This document shows positions 46,001 through 55,037 of a stretch of 64,000 nt of DNA, one piece after another. Position numbers and translations under genes: made by a program. Numbering within the stretch: the first letter of the stretch is position 1; every line of letters begins with the position of its first letter. Origin of the DNA: Marinobacter sp. 2_MG-2023 (GTDB lineage: Bacteria > Pseudomonadota > Gammaproteobacteria > Pseudomonadales > Oleiphilaceae); the NCBI RefSeq assembly GCF_030546935.1, contig NZ_JAUOPH010000002.1, forward strand, positions 558,001-622,000, in the 5' to 3' direction. The notes beneath the pieces are model-generated. The model searched no databases, was not told the DNA's origin, and was given only the letters and a program-made list of their open reading frames with translations.

Positions 46001-47713
46001 GTGCCTGATTCTGAAAGAGCTTGGGTTGATTTAAGGCCCAAAGCAGCACCTCTCGAAAACCCTCTGTATTACCTGAAAAACATGGAAACGGTAGTGGCCT
46101 GGGTGGCCACTCATCACGTGGATCTGCTGCTAGAGCCCGAGCGCGGCTGCCTGCGGGATTTCTTTGAGCTGCCTCGCCCCTCACGGGCGCTGCTGACCCG
46201 CATGGTGATGCGCAGTGGCGATCTGTTTCGCGCTGACAAGCTGAATTACCCGGAGCTGGGAAGCCCGGAAGCTGAAGCAATGGATAAGCTGGTTAACGGT
46301 GGCTGGCTGGATACAGATCCGCTGCTGACGCTGGACGAACTTTTTCGGCTGTTCACTCTGGCGGAACTTCGCCCGGCTTTTGCGCCGGTTCTGGTACAGG
46401 CCGGGCATGGCAAAAATCTTCCGAAAGCCCGTATGCGAGAGGTTTTGCAAGACACCTTCGAAGGCCCTCTCACACTGGCCGCTTGGCTCGGTCAAGGTGT
46501 TGCGCCTGTTGTGCGGGTCAGGCACATGGAACTGTTTAACCGCATCCGCCTGATGTTTTTCGGCAATCTGCGCCAGAGCTGGTCTGATTTTGTATTGGTG
46601 GAACTGGGCCATCACCGTTATGAGCCGGTGGAATTTACCCCGGAGGCGCGAGCCTTCTCGCATCGCAGCGAGGTGGACACCTACCTGGCGATGCACCACT
46701 GCCGTGAAAACCTGGATGCGGGAATGCCAGCGGCAGAGGTTTGGGCTGAGGTCCCGCCTGCTTCGGATAACGCCTGGCTGAGTAGCCGCCGTGATCGTTT
46801 GCTGCTGGAGCTGGGGCGTCAGGCGGAACGCCAGACTGAGCGAGAGATTGCGTTGCAGGCGCTGGCGGCCAGTGGCCATCGGGAGGCCCGATTAAAACAG
46901 CTGCGGCTGCTGGAGCGGATGAAGCGCTTTAAAGAAGCCTGGGCCATTGCCACTGAATGGCAGAGTGATGAACTGAGCGACGCTGAATTTCAGGGGCTGG
47001 CACGTATACTCAAGCGGCTGGCGGTAAAAGTGGGCCAGCCGGCGCCACCGGTGCCCCAGGCCCCGGATATCCGTGAATTCGTACTGGCCCTGCCGCAAAC
47101 CGGTGGCTCTGTGGAGGCGGTGGTTCGGGATAACCTGTCCACACCCGAAGCTCCAGTATTCTATGTGGAAAACACCCTGATCAATGGTCTGTTCGGTTTG
47201 CTGTGCTGGCACATTATTTTTAAAGCCATACCCGGTGCATTTTTTCACCCGTTTCACACCGGGCCGGCGGATCTGGTGCGGGAGGATTTTGTCAGCCGCC
47301 GGCAAGCCGGGTTTGAAGAGTGTTTTACCGCGCTTCAGAATGGCGAATACCGGGAGAGGATTCTGGCCACCTATGCTGCCAAACAGGGCATCTCCAACCC
47401 GTTTGTGATCTGGCCGGCGCTGAATGAGGAATTGCTGGGTCTGGCACTGGATTGCATTCCTGCAACAGACCTGCAGGTTCTTTTTGAGCGCCTTTTGCTG
47501 AATATCCGCGAACATCGCAGTGGTTTCCCCGATCTTGTACGTTTTTATCCGGAGAACCCGGAGGATAAGCCCCGTTATGAAATGATCGAGGTGAAAGGCC
47601 CGGGCGACCGGTTGCAGGATCACCAGATCCGCTGGCTGCACTTCTTCGCCCATCAGGGCATCGCCTCCGGCGTGTGCTATCTGCGTTGGCAGGATAGCGG
47701 AGCGACACTGTGA
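46001..47713 (+). CDS. FAN1-type VRR-NUC structure-specific nuclease
   Basis: A 570-residue bacterial FAN1 homologue. FAN1 nucleases cut 5' flaps and unhook DNA interstrand cross-links. It has the conserved N-terminal LENPLYYLKNMETVVAWV, a helical middle region, and the C-terminal VRR-NUC domain with NEELLGLALDCIP, RSGFPDLVRFYP (catalytic Asp) and YEMIEVKGPGDRLQDHQIRWL (the E-x-K pair). The GTG start at 46001 keeps the N-terminal block intact; its ribosome site is weak. The stop overlaps the helicase start (GTGA), so the two are coupled. Confidence 0.93.
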   Translation: MPDSERAWVDLRPKAAPLENPLYYLKNMETVVAWVATHHVDLLLEPERGCLRDFFELPRPSRALLTRMVMRSGDLFRADKLNYPELGSPEAEAMDKLVNGGWLDTDPLLTLDELFRLFTLAELRPAFAPVLVQAGHGKNLPKARMREVLQDTFEGPLTLAAWLGQGVAPVVRVRHMELFNRIRLMFFGNLRQSWSDFVLVELGHHRYEPVEFTPEARAFSHRSEVDTYLAMHHCRENLDAGMPAAEVWAEVPPASDNAWLSSRRDRLLLELGRQAERQTEREIALQALAASGHREARLKQLRLLERMKRFKEAWAIATEWQSDELSDAEFQGLARILKRLAVKVGQPAPPVPQAPDIREFVLALPQTGGSVEAVVRDNLSTPEAPVFYVENTLINGLFGLLCWHIIFKAIPGAFFHPFHTGPADLVREDFVSRRQAGFEECFTALQNGEYRERILATYAAKQGISNPFVIWPALNEELLGLALDCIPATDLQVLFERLLLNIREHRSGFPDLVRFYPENPEDKPRYEMIEVKGPGDRLQDHQIRWLHFFAHQGIASGVCYLRWQDSGATL

Positions 47714-49974
47714 GGGTTGCGGTCAGAACCCTCTGCGAGTTCGCCGCTCGCGAAGGCGACCTGGACTTCCGTTATACGCCGGCACCCAGCGCCGAAGAGG
47801 GTATTGCGGGGCATCAGGCTATTCAGGGGAAACGTGGCTACGGTTATAAAAGCGAGTATTCACTTACCGGTGAATGCCTTGGTTTAGAGCTTTATGGCCG
47901 CGCGGACGTTTATAACCCGCATTCGGGGCTGCTGGAAGAGATTAAAACCCACCGGGGGGATTTATCCCGTATCCGGCCCCATCAGCGGGCTTTGCACCGC
48001 GCCCAGCTGCGGGCCTATGGTGCCCTGCTCTGTCGTCAGGAAAAGCGCAAAAAACTGAAGCTGTCCCTGGTCTATTTCGATATTGGCAAGAACCGTGAAA
48101 CGCCGGTTACTGAAATCGCCACGGCCGATGAGCTTTGGCAGGAACTGGAAGCCTTGTGCGACCGCTACCGGCTCTGGGCGGAGCAGGAAGCCCACCACCG
48201 GGAACAGCGGGATATTCGTCTCGCCGGCCTGCGATTTCCCTTTGCGGACTTTCGCCCGCGCCAGCGTCAACTTGCGGAAACGGTTTACAAGAATACGGTT
48301 AAAGGCGGTACCTTGCTGCTGGAAGCGCCCACGGGGCTGGGCAAAACCCTGGGGACTCTGTTCCCGGCCTTGATGGCCATGCCGGCTGCGCAGCACGACC
48401 GATTGAATTATCTCACCTGCCGCAACACCGCACGGCAACTGGCGGTGGATGCCGTCGAGCGTCTGCGGGCGGCACAGGATACGCCGCAGATCTGGCCTTT
48501 GCGCACTCTGGAACTGGTGGCCAAGGCCGATGCCTGTGAACACCCGGATAAAGCCTGCCACGGGGATTCCTGCCCGCTGGCCAAAGGTTTTTTTGACCGC
48601 TTGCCGGATGCTCGCGCCGAAGCGGTCCAGGCCGGCGTGACCCTCACTCAGGAGGTGTTGGCGAAGATTGCCAGCGGCCATAATATCTGCCCCTACTTTC
48701 TGGCTCAGGAAATGGCGCGCTGGTGTGAACTGGTGATTGGCGATGTAAACCGGATGTTTGATCAGTCCGCCCTGCTCCACGGCCTGACCCGGCAGAACAA
48801 CTGGAAAACCGCCATTCTGGTGGATGAAGCCCACAACCTTGTGGATCGTGGTCGGGGTATGTACTCGGTTCAGCTGGACCAGCAACGGCTGTTAAAGGTG
48901 CGTACATCTGCACCCAAAGCGCTGAAATCCCATCTGGATCGAACAGCGCGGGCCTGGCAGGGGATTGTGCGTGATCACTCAGCCGTAAGTTCCGCTCCGG
49001 TGTTTCTCGATAACCTGCCTCCGGCTCTCACCGGTAGCCTGCAAGGGCTGGTATCCGGCCTTACGGATTATCTGGCGGATAACCCGCCGGATCTGGCCCT
49101 TCAGGAGCTGTTGTTTGAGTCTGTGTCTTTCATGAAACTGGCTGATTCCTTCGGCGATCATTCCCTGTGTGAATTCCGCCGCGAAGGCCGGGGCCGTGCC
49201 AGCCTGGCGATTCAGAACCTGGTGCCGGCAGATTTTTTGCGCGACCGTTTTCAGGCCGCGGCCTCTGTATTACTGTTTTCTGCCACCCTCAGCCCAGGCG
49301 TTTATTACCGGGACCTTCTGGGCCTGCCGGAAGACAGCCGGTTTACCTCATTGCCCAGCCCCTTCAGCGCTGACCAGCTAAGGGTAAAGTTCACACCGAA
49401 GATCAGTACACGTCAGGCCCACAGGGAGGCATCGGTAGCGCCCATAGCTGCGCTGATTGCGGAGCAATATAAGGCGCGCCCGGGGCACTATCTGGCGTTC
49501 TTCAGCAGCTTCAAATACCTGAACGAAGTGAGTGAAGCCTTGGGCGCGAGCGCCCCGGAGGTACCCCAGCGCTCTCAGCATTCAGGCATGAGCCCGCAAC
49601 AGCGCCGGGAGTTTCTGGCGGGGTTCCGGGAAGAGAGCGGCAGCGTGGCCTTTGCCGTTTTGGGGGGTGTGTTCAGTGAAGGCATTGATCTGCCGGGGGA
49701 TCAGTTGATTGGCGCCTTTGTGGCAACCCTGGGTTTACCGCCTTTTGATGCCTGGCATGAGATTCTCAAACATCGGCTGCAGCAGCGTTTTGGCGCTGGC
49801 TATGAGTACACCTATCTTATTCCGGGCTTGCAGAAAGTAGCTCAGGCTGCGGGAAGGGTGATTCGCACACCGGAGGATCAGGGCGTGATCTGGCTGATAG
49901 ACGACCGCTTTTTACAGCCGCAGATTCGGGGGTTGTTACCAGGCTGGTGGTTCGGAACCGGGGCTGCTGACTAA
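47710..49974 (+). CDS. Fe-S helicase (DinG/XPD type) with N-terminal PD-(D/E)xK-like domain
   Basis: A 754-residue protein. Residues about 1-150 look like a RecB/Cas4-type PD-(D/E)xK nuclease: GRADVYN, LLEEIKTHRG and HRAQLRAYGAL (QxxxY). Then comes an XPD/DinG-like superfamily 2 helicase: FRPRQRQLAETVY, Walker A EAPTGLGKTLG, the four Fe-S cysteines CEHPDKACHGDSC...NICPYF, the DEAH box LVDEAHNLVD, LLFSATLSPG and the final motif QAAGRVIRTPEDQG. It starts at GTG 47710, overlapping the FAN1 gene. The pair probably acts together on cross-linked or flapped DNA (inference). Confidence 0.9.
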   Translation: MRVAVRTLCEFAAREGDLDFRYTPAPSAEEGIAGHQAIQGKRGYGYKSEYSLTGECLGLELYGRADVYNPHSGLLEEIKTHRGDLSRIRPHQRALHRAQLRAYGALLCRQEKRKKLKLSLVYFDIGKNRETPVTEIATADELWQELEALCDRYRLWAEQEAHHREQRDIRLAGLRFPFADFRPRQRQLAETVYKNTVKGGTLLLEAPTGLGKTLGTLFPALMAMPAAQHDRLNYLTCRNTARQLAVDAVERLRAAQDTPQIWPLRTLELVAKADACEHPDKACHGDSCPLAKGFFDRLPDARAEAVQAGVTLTQEVLAKIASGHNICPYFLAQEMARWCELVIGDVNRMFDQSALLHGLTRQNNWKTAILVDEAHNLVDRGRGMYSVQLDQQRLLKVRTSAPKALKSHLDRTARAWQGIVRDHSAVSSAPVFLDNLPPALTGSLQGLVSGLTDYLADNPPDLALQELLFESVSFMKLADSFGDHSLCEFRREGRGRASLAIQNLVPADFLRDRFQAAASVLLFSATLSPGVYYRDLLGLPEDSRFTSLPSPFSADQLRVKFTPKISTRQAHREASVAPIAALIAEQYKARPGHYLAFFSSFKYLNEVSEALGASAPEVPQRSQHSGMSPQQRREFLAGFREESGSVAFAVLGGVFSEGIDLPGDQLIGAFVATLGLPPFDAWHEILKHRLQQRFGAGYEYTYLIPGLQKVAQAAGRVIRTPEDQGVIWLIDDRFLQPQIRGLLPGWWFGTGAAD

Positions 49975-49987
49975 AACAGCCCCGGTT
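49956..49987 (+). terminator. hairpin at the end of the helicase gene
   Basis: AACCGGGGCTG (49956-49966) and CAGCCCCGGTT (49977-49987) form an 11-base perfect stem with a 10-base loop. It overlaps the last codons of the helicase gene and ends 15 bases before the convergent VOC gene. No T run follows on either strand; it may still separate the two converging transcripts. Confidence 0.55.
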
Positions 49988-50002
49988 GCAGGCGGGCTTC
50001 AA

Positions 50003-50374
50003 TCAGCCGAAGTGATAAAACGCCACTTTGTTGCCATCCTTGTCTTTTACGTAGGCACCGTAAAACTTGTCAGGGATGCGCTGCCCTGGCTCGCCATCGC
50101 AGGACGCACCCAACTCTATGGCTTTCTGGTAGTAGGTATCAACCGCCTCTTTCGAGCCTGGCCAGAACGCCAGCATATTGCCGTTACCGGGATGGTTTGG
50201 CTCGCCGTCGAAGGGTGTGCAAACAGCCAGCATCGGGCCCTTCATGCTTTCGCCAATAAATGCAATGCGGCCCATGTCCAGCAGAAGCTTTGCGCCCATA
50301 CCGCCCAGAAGCTCTGTGTAGAACTTCTTGGCTCTTTCCATATCGCTGACACCAATGGTGACGTATCCGATCAT
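50003..50374 (-). CDS. VOC family (glyoxalase/dioxygenase-fold) protein
   Basis: A 123-residue single-domain vicinal-oxygen-chelate protein: MIGYVTIGVSDMERAKKFYTELLG at the start, NMLAFWPGSKEAVDTYYQKA in the middle and FYGAYVKDKDGNKVAFYH at the end. The family includes glyoxalase I, antibiotic-binding proteins and dioxygenases; the specific function is not clear. The frame opens at 50416, but ATG at 50374 has AGGAGA 7 bases upstream and gives the standard VOC beginning. Confidence 0.9.
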   Translation of the reverse strand: MIGYVTIGVSDMERAKKFYTELLGGMGAKLLLDMGRIAFIGESMKGPMLAVCTPFDGEPNHPGNGNMLAFWPGSKEAVDTYYQKAIELGASCDGEPGQRIPDKFYGAYVKDKDGNKVAFYHFG

Positions 50375-50417
50375 GCTCAATTCTCCTGTTTCGCGCTTTG
50401 TGTCTGCGCGGTGCATC

Positions 50418-52778
50418 TTAAGGCGTTACTCTATTATCCCACCGAAAATTCGCGGCCCAGTGCAGGGCTTCCGGGAGTGGCACTGGCTTGCTGTAGAAAA
50501 AACCCTGGCCGATATCGCAGCCGAGCTCTATCAGTTTTCGTTCAACCTCTGCACTTTCTATGCCTTCGGCAACCAGCCGTCGTTCGAAACTCTTTGAGAG
50601 ACTGACGATGGCACTGACAATCATGCTGTCGTCTGCATCGTTCAGCATATCCATTACGAACGAGCGGTCAATTTTGATTTCCTGGGCGGGCAATCGGCGA
50701 AAGTAGTCCAGAGACGAATACCCGGTCCCGAAGTCGTCCAGTGAAACATCCACCCCCAGCTCGCGACAGGCCGTGAGATTTTTCAGAACGGTTTCAGTAT
50801 CGTCCATCGCTGTGGTTTCGAGAATTTCCAGGATGAGGCGTGCGCGCAATTCCTTCGGGCAGCCTTCCAGCGCCGCGGCTAAATCGTCTCCAAACTCTTG
50901 GCTCAGGAAGTGTGAAGGGCTCAGGTTGACACTCAACGTATACGGCAGGCCCTGTTGCGCAAATCCCGCCAGCTGCTTTACGGCTTCCCGGATCACATAG
51001 TTCCCAAGGGTGCGTGCATACTCAGTGTATTCAATATGCTCGAGGAAATGGGCGGGCCCGAGAAGGCCCTCTTGAGGGTGGTGCCACCGTATCAGGGCCT
51101 CGAATCCGTTCACTGAGCCGTTACGAAAGCAGATTTTGGGTTGATAGAATAATTCGAGCTCCTCGTGGCGAAGAGCGTTGTCGATCTGATCCAGTACTCT
51201 TATCCGCTCTTTGCGGGAGGAATGTGACGCCAGGTCAAATACCTTGAAGCAGTTCTTGCCGGTTTCCTTGGCGGCATACATGGCTTGATCTGCATGGCGA
51301 AGCAGCAAGTCCGTATCCGAATCATCGTCCGGGTATACAGTGATGCCCATGCTGCCAGAAACCTGAAGCACGTGATGCCGAAAATTAATGGGTTGTTGGA
51401 TAGCGTCCAGCAATCGCGCATAAACCCGTTCATCGTCTGCGTCCCTAAGGATGGCTACGAACTCGTCACCGCCCAGACGGGCTACGATGTCGTGGGTGCG
51501 CACGGTTGCCAGGAGTTTTGCGGCTACGGACCTGAGAACGGCATCACCTACCGAGTGTCCATGCTTGTCGTTGATCGTCTTGAAACCATCCAGATCAATG
51601 AAACAGACAGAAACCAGGCCTTTTCTCTGGTCGGCTTCATAAAGCTCCTGTTCGAACAGTTCCGTCAGCCGGCGGCGATTGGGCAGGCCCGTCAGCGTAT
51701 CGAAATTGGTGGCCAGCTCAAGGTCCTGTTTATGGGATCTTTGCTCTTCATACAACCGTTTGCGCTCGATCAGGTTGGCGAGAGTTTGTGATAGTGGTGC
51801 CAGTTCGTCAGCTAGCTTGCGGGTGTAGCCTTCAGCCCGGTTTGCCAGGCCAATTAACCCCAGATGTTTGCGGCCGGTGAATACAGGAATACCTATGTAG
51901 GTATGAATCGGCGGGTGCCCCGGGGGCAAGCCACCGCGCCGGGGATCTTCGGGCAAATTATTGGAGATGATGATTTCGCCGGTCACCATGGGTTGCCCGA
52001 GGATATTGTCCAGTCGGTCGAAAATCATGCCCTGGCGTTCAACGTCCTGGTACAGCGCCTGGGTTTCCGGGTTCCATGCGATATTGGTAATGGCGCCGAC
52101 CTTAAGATAAGGAGTGCCGTTGCTTTCATGCAACACTTCTCCGATGAACCCGAACTGACTTCCGGTTAGGGCGAGCAGGTCGCTGAGCATTTGGCTAAAT
52201 GCGGAACGTTCGTTGTCGCTAGTGAGAAACACGTTCTGGGCATGGTGGATAGCTCGGTTTAGGTGAGAAACCGGTACATACTCACTCTTGTCAGACTCAA
52301 TGTACGAACGTTCGAGTTCGTCTTCCACTATGGTGGCCAGGGTGCGGAGTACTTCCAGATCTTTTTCGGTGAACCGTCGGGGCTTGTCATCAATGATGCA
52401 CAATGTGCCAATTTTGAAGCCGCCAGGTTCACGTATGGGCATGCCTGCGTAGAAACGAATATCCGGGCTATCCAGCACCAGGGGGTTATTGCGGAAGCGG
52501 GGGTCATTAGAAGCATCTTCCACTACAAAAATCTGATCTTGCCGTATGGCATGCGCACAGAATGCAACAGAGCGGGGAGTTTCTGTGACATCAAGACCTT
52601 GACGGGATTTGAACCATTGGCGGTCATGATCCAGTACCGAGAACAAGGCTATTTTGACGTTATAGTGCTGGCGGGCTATGCGTGTAAGCCGTTCAAAACG
52701 TTCTTCAGGAGGTGTGTCTAGCAGCCCAAGCCGGGTCAACGCCGCGAGCCGTTTTTTTTCGGTTTCAGCAGTATTCAT
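50418..52778 (-). CDS. GAF-GAF-GGDEF-EAL cyclic-di-GMP protein
   Basis: A 786-residue cytoplasmic sensor and c-di-GMP enzyme. Two GAF-like domains (about 20-160 and 175-340) precede a diguanylate cyclase domain with an intact GGDEF at 436-440 and an inhibitory I-site RTHD at 427-430. The EAL domain follows with all main phosphodiesterase residues visible: FEALIRW (Glu560), VNLSP, LEILET, LDDFGTGYSSL, IKIDRSF, VAEGIE and GQGFFYSKP. Either or both activities may be live. No membrane helix is seen. AAGGA lies 6 bases before the ATG. Confidence 0.95.
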   Translation of the reverse strand: MNTAETEKKRLAALTRLGLLDTPPEERFERLTRIARQHYNVKIALFSVLDHDRQWFKSRQGLDVTETPRSVAFCAHAIRQDQIFVVEDASNDPRFRNNPLVLDSPDIRFYAGMPIREPGGFKIGTLCIIDDKPRRFTEKDLEVLRTLATIVEDELERSYIESDKSEYVPVSHLNRAIHHAQNVFLTSDNERSAFSQMLSDLLALTGSQFGFIGEVLHESNGTPYLKVGAITNIAWNPETQALYQDVERQGMIFDRLDNILGQPMVTGEIIISNNLPEDPRRGGLPPGHPPIHTYIGIPVFTGRKHLGLIGLANRAEGYTRKLADELAPLSQTLANLIERKRLYEEQRSHKQDLELATNFDTLTGLPNRRRLTELFEQELYEADQRKGLVSVCFIDLDGFKTINDKHGHSVGDAVLRSVAAKLLATVRTHDIVARLGGDEFVAILRDADDERVYARLLDAIQQPINFRHHVLQVSGSMGITVYPDDDSDTDLLLRHADQAMYAAKETGKNCFKVFDLASHSSRKERIRVLDQIDNALRHEELELFYQPKICFRNGSVNGFEALIRWHHPQEGLLGPAHFLEHIEYTEYARTLGNYVIREAVKQLAGFAQQGLPYTLSVNLSPSHFLSQEFGDDLAAALEGCPKELRARLILEILETTAMDDTETVLKNLTACRELGVDVSLDDFGTGYSSLDYFRRLPAQEIKIDRSFVMDMLNDADDSMIVSAIVSLSKSFERRLVAEGIESAEVERKLIELGCDIGQGFFYSKPVPLPEALHWAANFRWDNRVTP

Positions 52779-52928
52779 TCGGGATCCTTAATAGAACCAG
52801 CAACCGAAATGTTTGCACACCGAAATTTTTCAGATTGTGACATTGGGCGAACCGAAAACGTATATAACGATAAGTCGACTAGAACCATCGCATGCGTGAA
52901 ACTTGTTATAAGATAATAGCAGCAGGTG

Positions 52929-52952
52929 GCCATAGCGCCAAAGCGCTATGGC
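52929..52952 (-). terminator. strong hairpin after the sulfide:quinone oxidoreductase gene
   Basis: GCCATAGCGC (52929-52938) and GCGCTATGGC (52943-52952) form a perfect 10-base stem with loop CAAA, 49 bases past the stop of the minus-strand gene at 53001. No T run follows. It is the only clear structure in the 222-base gap before the GGDEF-EAL gene. Confidence 0.6.
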
Positions 52953-53000
52953 TGTTAATCGTAGAAAAGTTGTTTATCGAGGTGGATTGGGGTCAGGTTG

Positions 53001-54263
53001 TCAGGCGGAGCGGCGTGCCGGCTTCGCCAGCCACTCGTGGCCTTTGAGCATAACATGCCAGTAGAGCGCTGGCAGTTGCTTGGCTTTCAGAAACCAGGCG
53101 GCTCGTGTCGCTTTGGTGCCATCGTTCACCCAGGTTGGAAAACTGGGCTGCAACACGCCACCGTAACCGAATTCTGCCAATACTATACGACCGTTTTCCA
53201 CGGTCAGCGGGCAGGAGCCGTAGCCAAGATAAGCCGCTTTCATCGGCTGGTTGCGCAGGCTTGCGATCAGGTTGTCGGCAACAACTGGTGCCTGTTTACG
53301 AACGGCGGCAGCGGTTTTTGCGTTGCCTGTGCCACTCACATCCCCCAGCCCGAAAATGTTGGTATGGCGTTTGTGACAGAGAGTGTCGTCTTCAAGATCC
53401 AGCCAGCCACCTTCATTGGCTAGCCGGGATTCCCGGATGAACTCAGGGGCGCGCTGGGGTGGAACGGCATGCAGCATATCAAAACCGATTTCCCGGTCTT
53501 CCGTGTTGCCGTCGGCATCTGTTCGACGAAATACGGCTTTACGGCAGGGGCCGTTCACTGAGACCAGATTGCTCTGGAAGTTAAGATCGATACCGTACTT
53601 CTCAATATAGCTTTCCAGCGCCGGAACGTAATCGGGGACGCCAAAAAGCACGGCGCCGGCGTTATGGAACTCGATGTCCAGGTTGTTCAGAACCTTGTTC
53701 CGGAGCCAGTAATCCGAAGACAGATACATAGCCTTTTGAGGTGCACCGGCGCATTTGATGGGCATGGGCGGCTGGCTGAACAGCGCCCGTCCGCTCTTAA
53801 GGTTCTGTACTGTTTCCCAGGTGTATCTGGCCATACCTTCCTGGTAGTTGGACGTAACGCCGTTTGAGCCCAATGCTTCTTTCAAGCCATCAATACCGCC
53901 CCAGTTCAGTTCCAGCCCAGGTGCCAGCACCAACGCCTGGTAACCAATGCGGGAGCCGTCGGCCAGAGTGATACGGTTATTCTCCTCATCAACAGACGAC
54001 GCAGATTGTTTGTACCAGGAGACGAAGCCGGGCATAACCGAAGACATGGGCTTTGAGGTTACTTCGGGATTGAAAATGCCACCGCCGACCATTGTCCAGC
54101 CAGGCTGGTAATGGTGTTTTTGTGCTGGTTCGATAATTGCGATGTCCAGCGAGCTGTCTCTTTTATGGAGACTGGAGGCAACGGAAATGCCTGCGGCACC
54201 GCCCCCGACAATAACCACTGTGTGGTGTTTGTTTTTATCCTGCTCTGTTGGGTTGCTGCTCAT
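53001..54263 (-). CDS. sqr: sulfide:quinone oxidoreductase
   Basis: A 420-residue FAD enzyme that oxidises sulfide and passes electrons to the quinone pool, forming polysulfide or passing sulfane sulfur to an acceptor. FAD-binding VVIVGGGAAGISVASSL is at the N-terminus. The two redox cysteines are Cys171 (MPIKCAGAP) and Cys351 (GYGSCPLTVENG). The stretches KHHYQPGWTMVGGG and GLGDVSGTGNAKTAAAVRKQ are typical of the SQR type found in mitochondria and many proteobacteria. It is divergent from the DsrE-like gene and lies beside rhodanese and octaheme cytochrome genes. Confidence 0.93.
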   Translation of the reverse strand: MSSNPTEQDKNKHHTVVIVGGGAAGISVASSLHKRDSSLDIAIIEPAQKHHYQPGWTMVGGGIFNPEVTSKPMSSVMPGFVSWYKQSASSVDEENNRITLADGSRIGYQALVLAPGLELNWGGIDGLKEALGSNGVTSNYQEGMARYTWETVQNLKSGRALFSQPPMPIKCAGAPQKAMYLSSDYWLRNKVLNNLDIEFHNAGAVLFGVPDYVPALESYIEKYGIDLNFQSNLVSVNGPCRKAVFRRTDADGNTEDREIGFDMLHAVPPQRAPEFIRESRLANEGGWLDLEDDTLCHKRHTNIFGLGDVSGTGNAKTAAAVRKQAPVVADNLIASLRNQPMKAAYLGYGSCPLTVENGRIVLAEFGYGGVLQPSFPTWVNDGTKATRAAWFLKAKQLPALYWHVMLKGHEWLAKPARRSA

Positions 54264-54304
54264 ACCTGGAACCTCTTGTCATTATTTGAAAGCGTGGTCT
54301 TCTC

Positions 54305-54318
54305 TTGAGATACATCAA
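54305..54318. promoter_or_regulatory. FNR/Anr-like box in the SQR-DsrE control region
   Basis: TTGAGATACATCAA matches TTGAT-N4-ATCAA with one mismatch (G for T at position 5). It is centred 48 bases upstream of the SQR start and about 200 bases upstream of the DsrE-like gene. FNR/Anr regulators bind such sites when oxygen is low. Confidence 0.55.
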
Positions 54319-54344
54319 ATCGTATCAAACAATGGGTTCTATCG

Positions 54345-54365
54345 TTATATAAAATAGTAATATAA
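54345..54365. promoter_or_regulatory. AT-rich operator-like palindrome in the SQR-DsrE region
   Basis: TTATAT (54345-54350) and ATATAA (54360-54365) form an inverted repeat with a 9-base spacer. AT-rich palindromes of this kind are operator-like for ArsR-family sulfide or persulfide sensors (BigR, SqrR, YgaV), which commonly control SQR and rhodanese genes. No such regulator gene is in the window, so the link is inference. Confidence 0.35.
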
Positions 54366-54512
54366 AAGATGGCTATTCACTCTATGGTGAATCTGAAGAC
54401 GGTTTCGCCCTTTCGGGGCCTGACTGAAGGTGACTTTGTCACTGAACCATGCGGATGCCTGGTCTAGTCTGGGATTAGACCAACGTTAAACCGACACAAG
54501 GAGCACATCACA

Positions 54513-54953
54513 ATGATCAAATCACTCAAGGCACTTGTTGCAGCGGCCGTGGTTGCTGTTGCCCCCATCAGCGCTCATGCAGGAGATCAGAAAATGGTTG
54601 AGGAAGTACTGGTGATTCTTTCAAGCGATTCCCTGCAAACCCAGGGTATGGCGATGGTTCTTTCCAATACCATGGCCCAGAAGGGTGCCAAGGTAAATGT
54701 ACTGCTGTGTGACAAAGCTGGCGATCTGGCTCTGAAGAACTATGAAGCCCCGGCATTGAAGCCAAAGGACGTAACTCCTGGACAGATGCTGCGTGGGTTG
54801 ATGAAGCAGGGTGGCGTTGCCAACGTCTGCGCTCTTTACCTTCCTAACGGCGACCACAGCAAGGATGACCTGATTGATGGTGTGGGCGTTGCTACTCCTC
54901 CGGAGATGGCGGATCAGATGCTGAATCCGGCAATGCGTACCTTCACTTTCTGA
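54513..54953 (+). CDS. periplasmic DsrE-like protein
   Basis: A 146-residue protein with a signal peptide (MIKSLKALVAAAVVAVAPISAHA) and a DsrE/TusD-like fold: VEEVLVILSSDSLQTQGMAMVLSNTMAQKGAKVNVLLCDKAG, then KPKDVTPGQMLRGLMKQGGVANVCALYLPN. The cysteines in LLCDKAG and NVCALYL are where DsrE-family sulfur carriers have reactive thiols. Export is unusual for the cytoplasmic DsrE family but known for a subset. AAGGAG lies shortly before the ATG. It is divergent from SQR and may receive sulfane sulfur in the periplasm (inference). Confidence 0.88.
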   Translation: MIKSLKALVAAAVVAVAPISAHAGDQKMVEEVLVILSSDSLQTQGMAMVLSNTMAQKGAKVNVLLCDKAGDLALKNYEAPALKPKDVTPGQMLRGLMKQGGVANVCALYLPNGDHSKDDLIDGVGVATPPEMADQMLNPAMRTFTF

Positions 54954-54980
54954 GATTTTCTGACAGAGTCCCGGGATGTG

Positions 54981-55014
54981 AAAAAGCCGGCCCCTTTAAC
55001 GGGGCCGGCTTTTT
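54981..55014. terminator. bidirectional terminator between the DsrE-like and cytochrome b genes
   Basis: AAAAAGCCGGCCCC (54981-54994) pairs with GGGGCCGGCTTTTT (55001-55014) over a TTTAAC loop, with further T on the plus side. The genes converge here, so it should stop both transcripts. Confidence 0.93.
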
Positions 55015-55037
55015 TGTAGGTCGCAGCACACAGGTTA

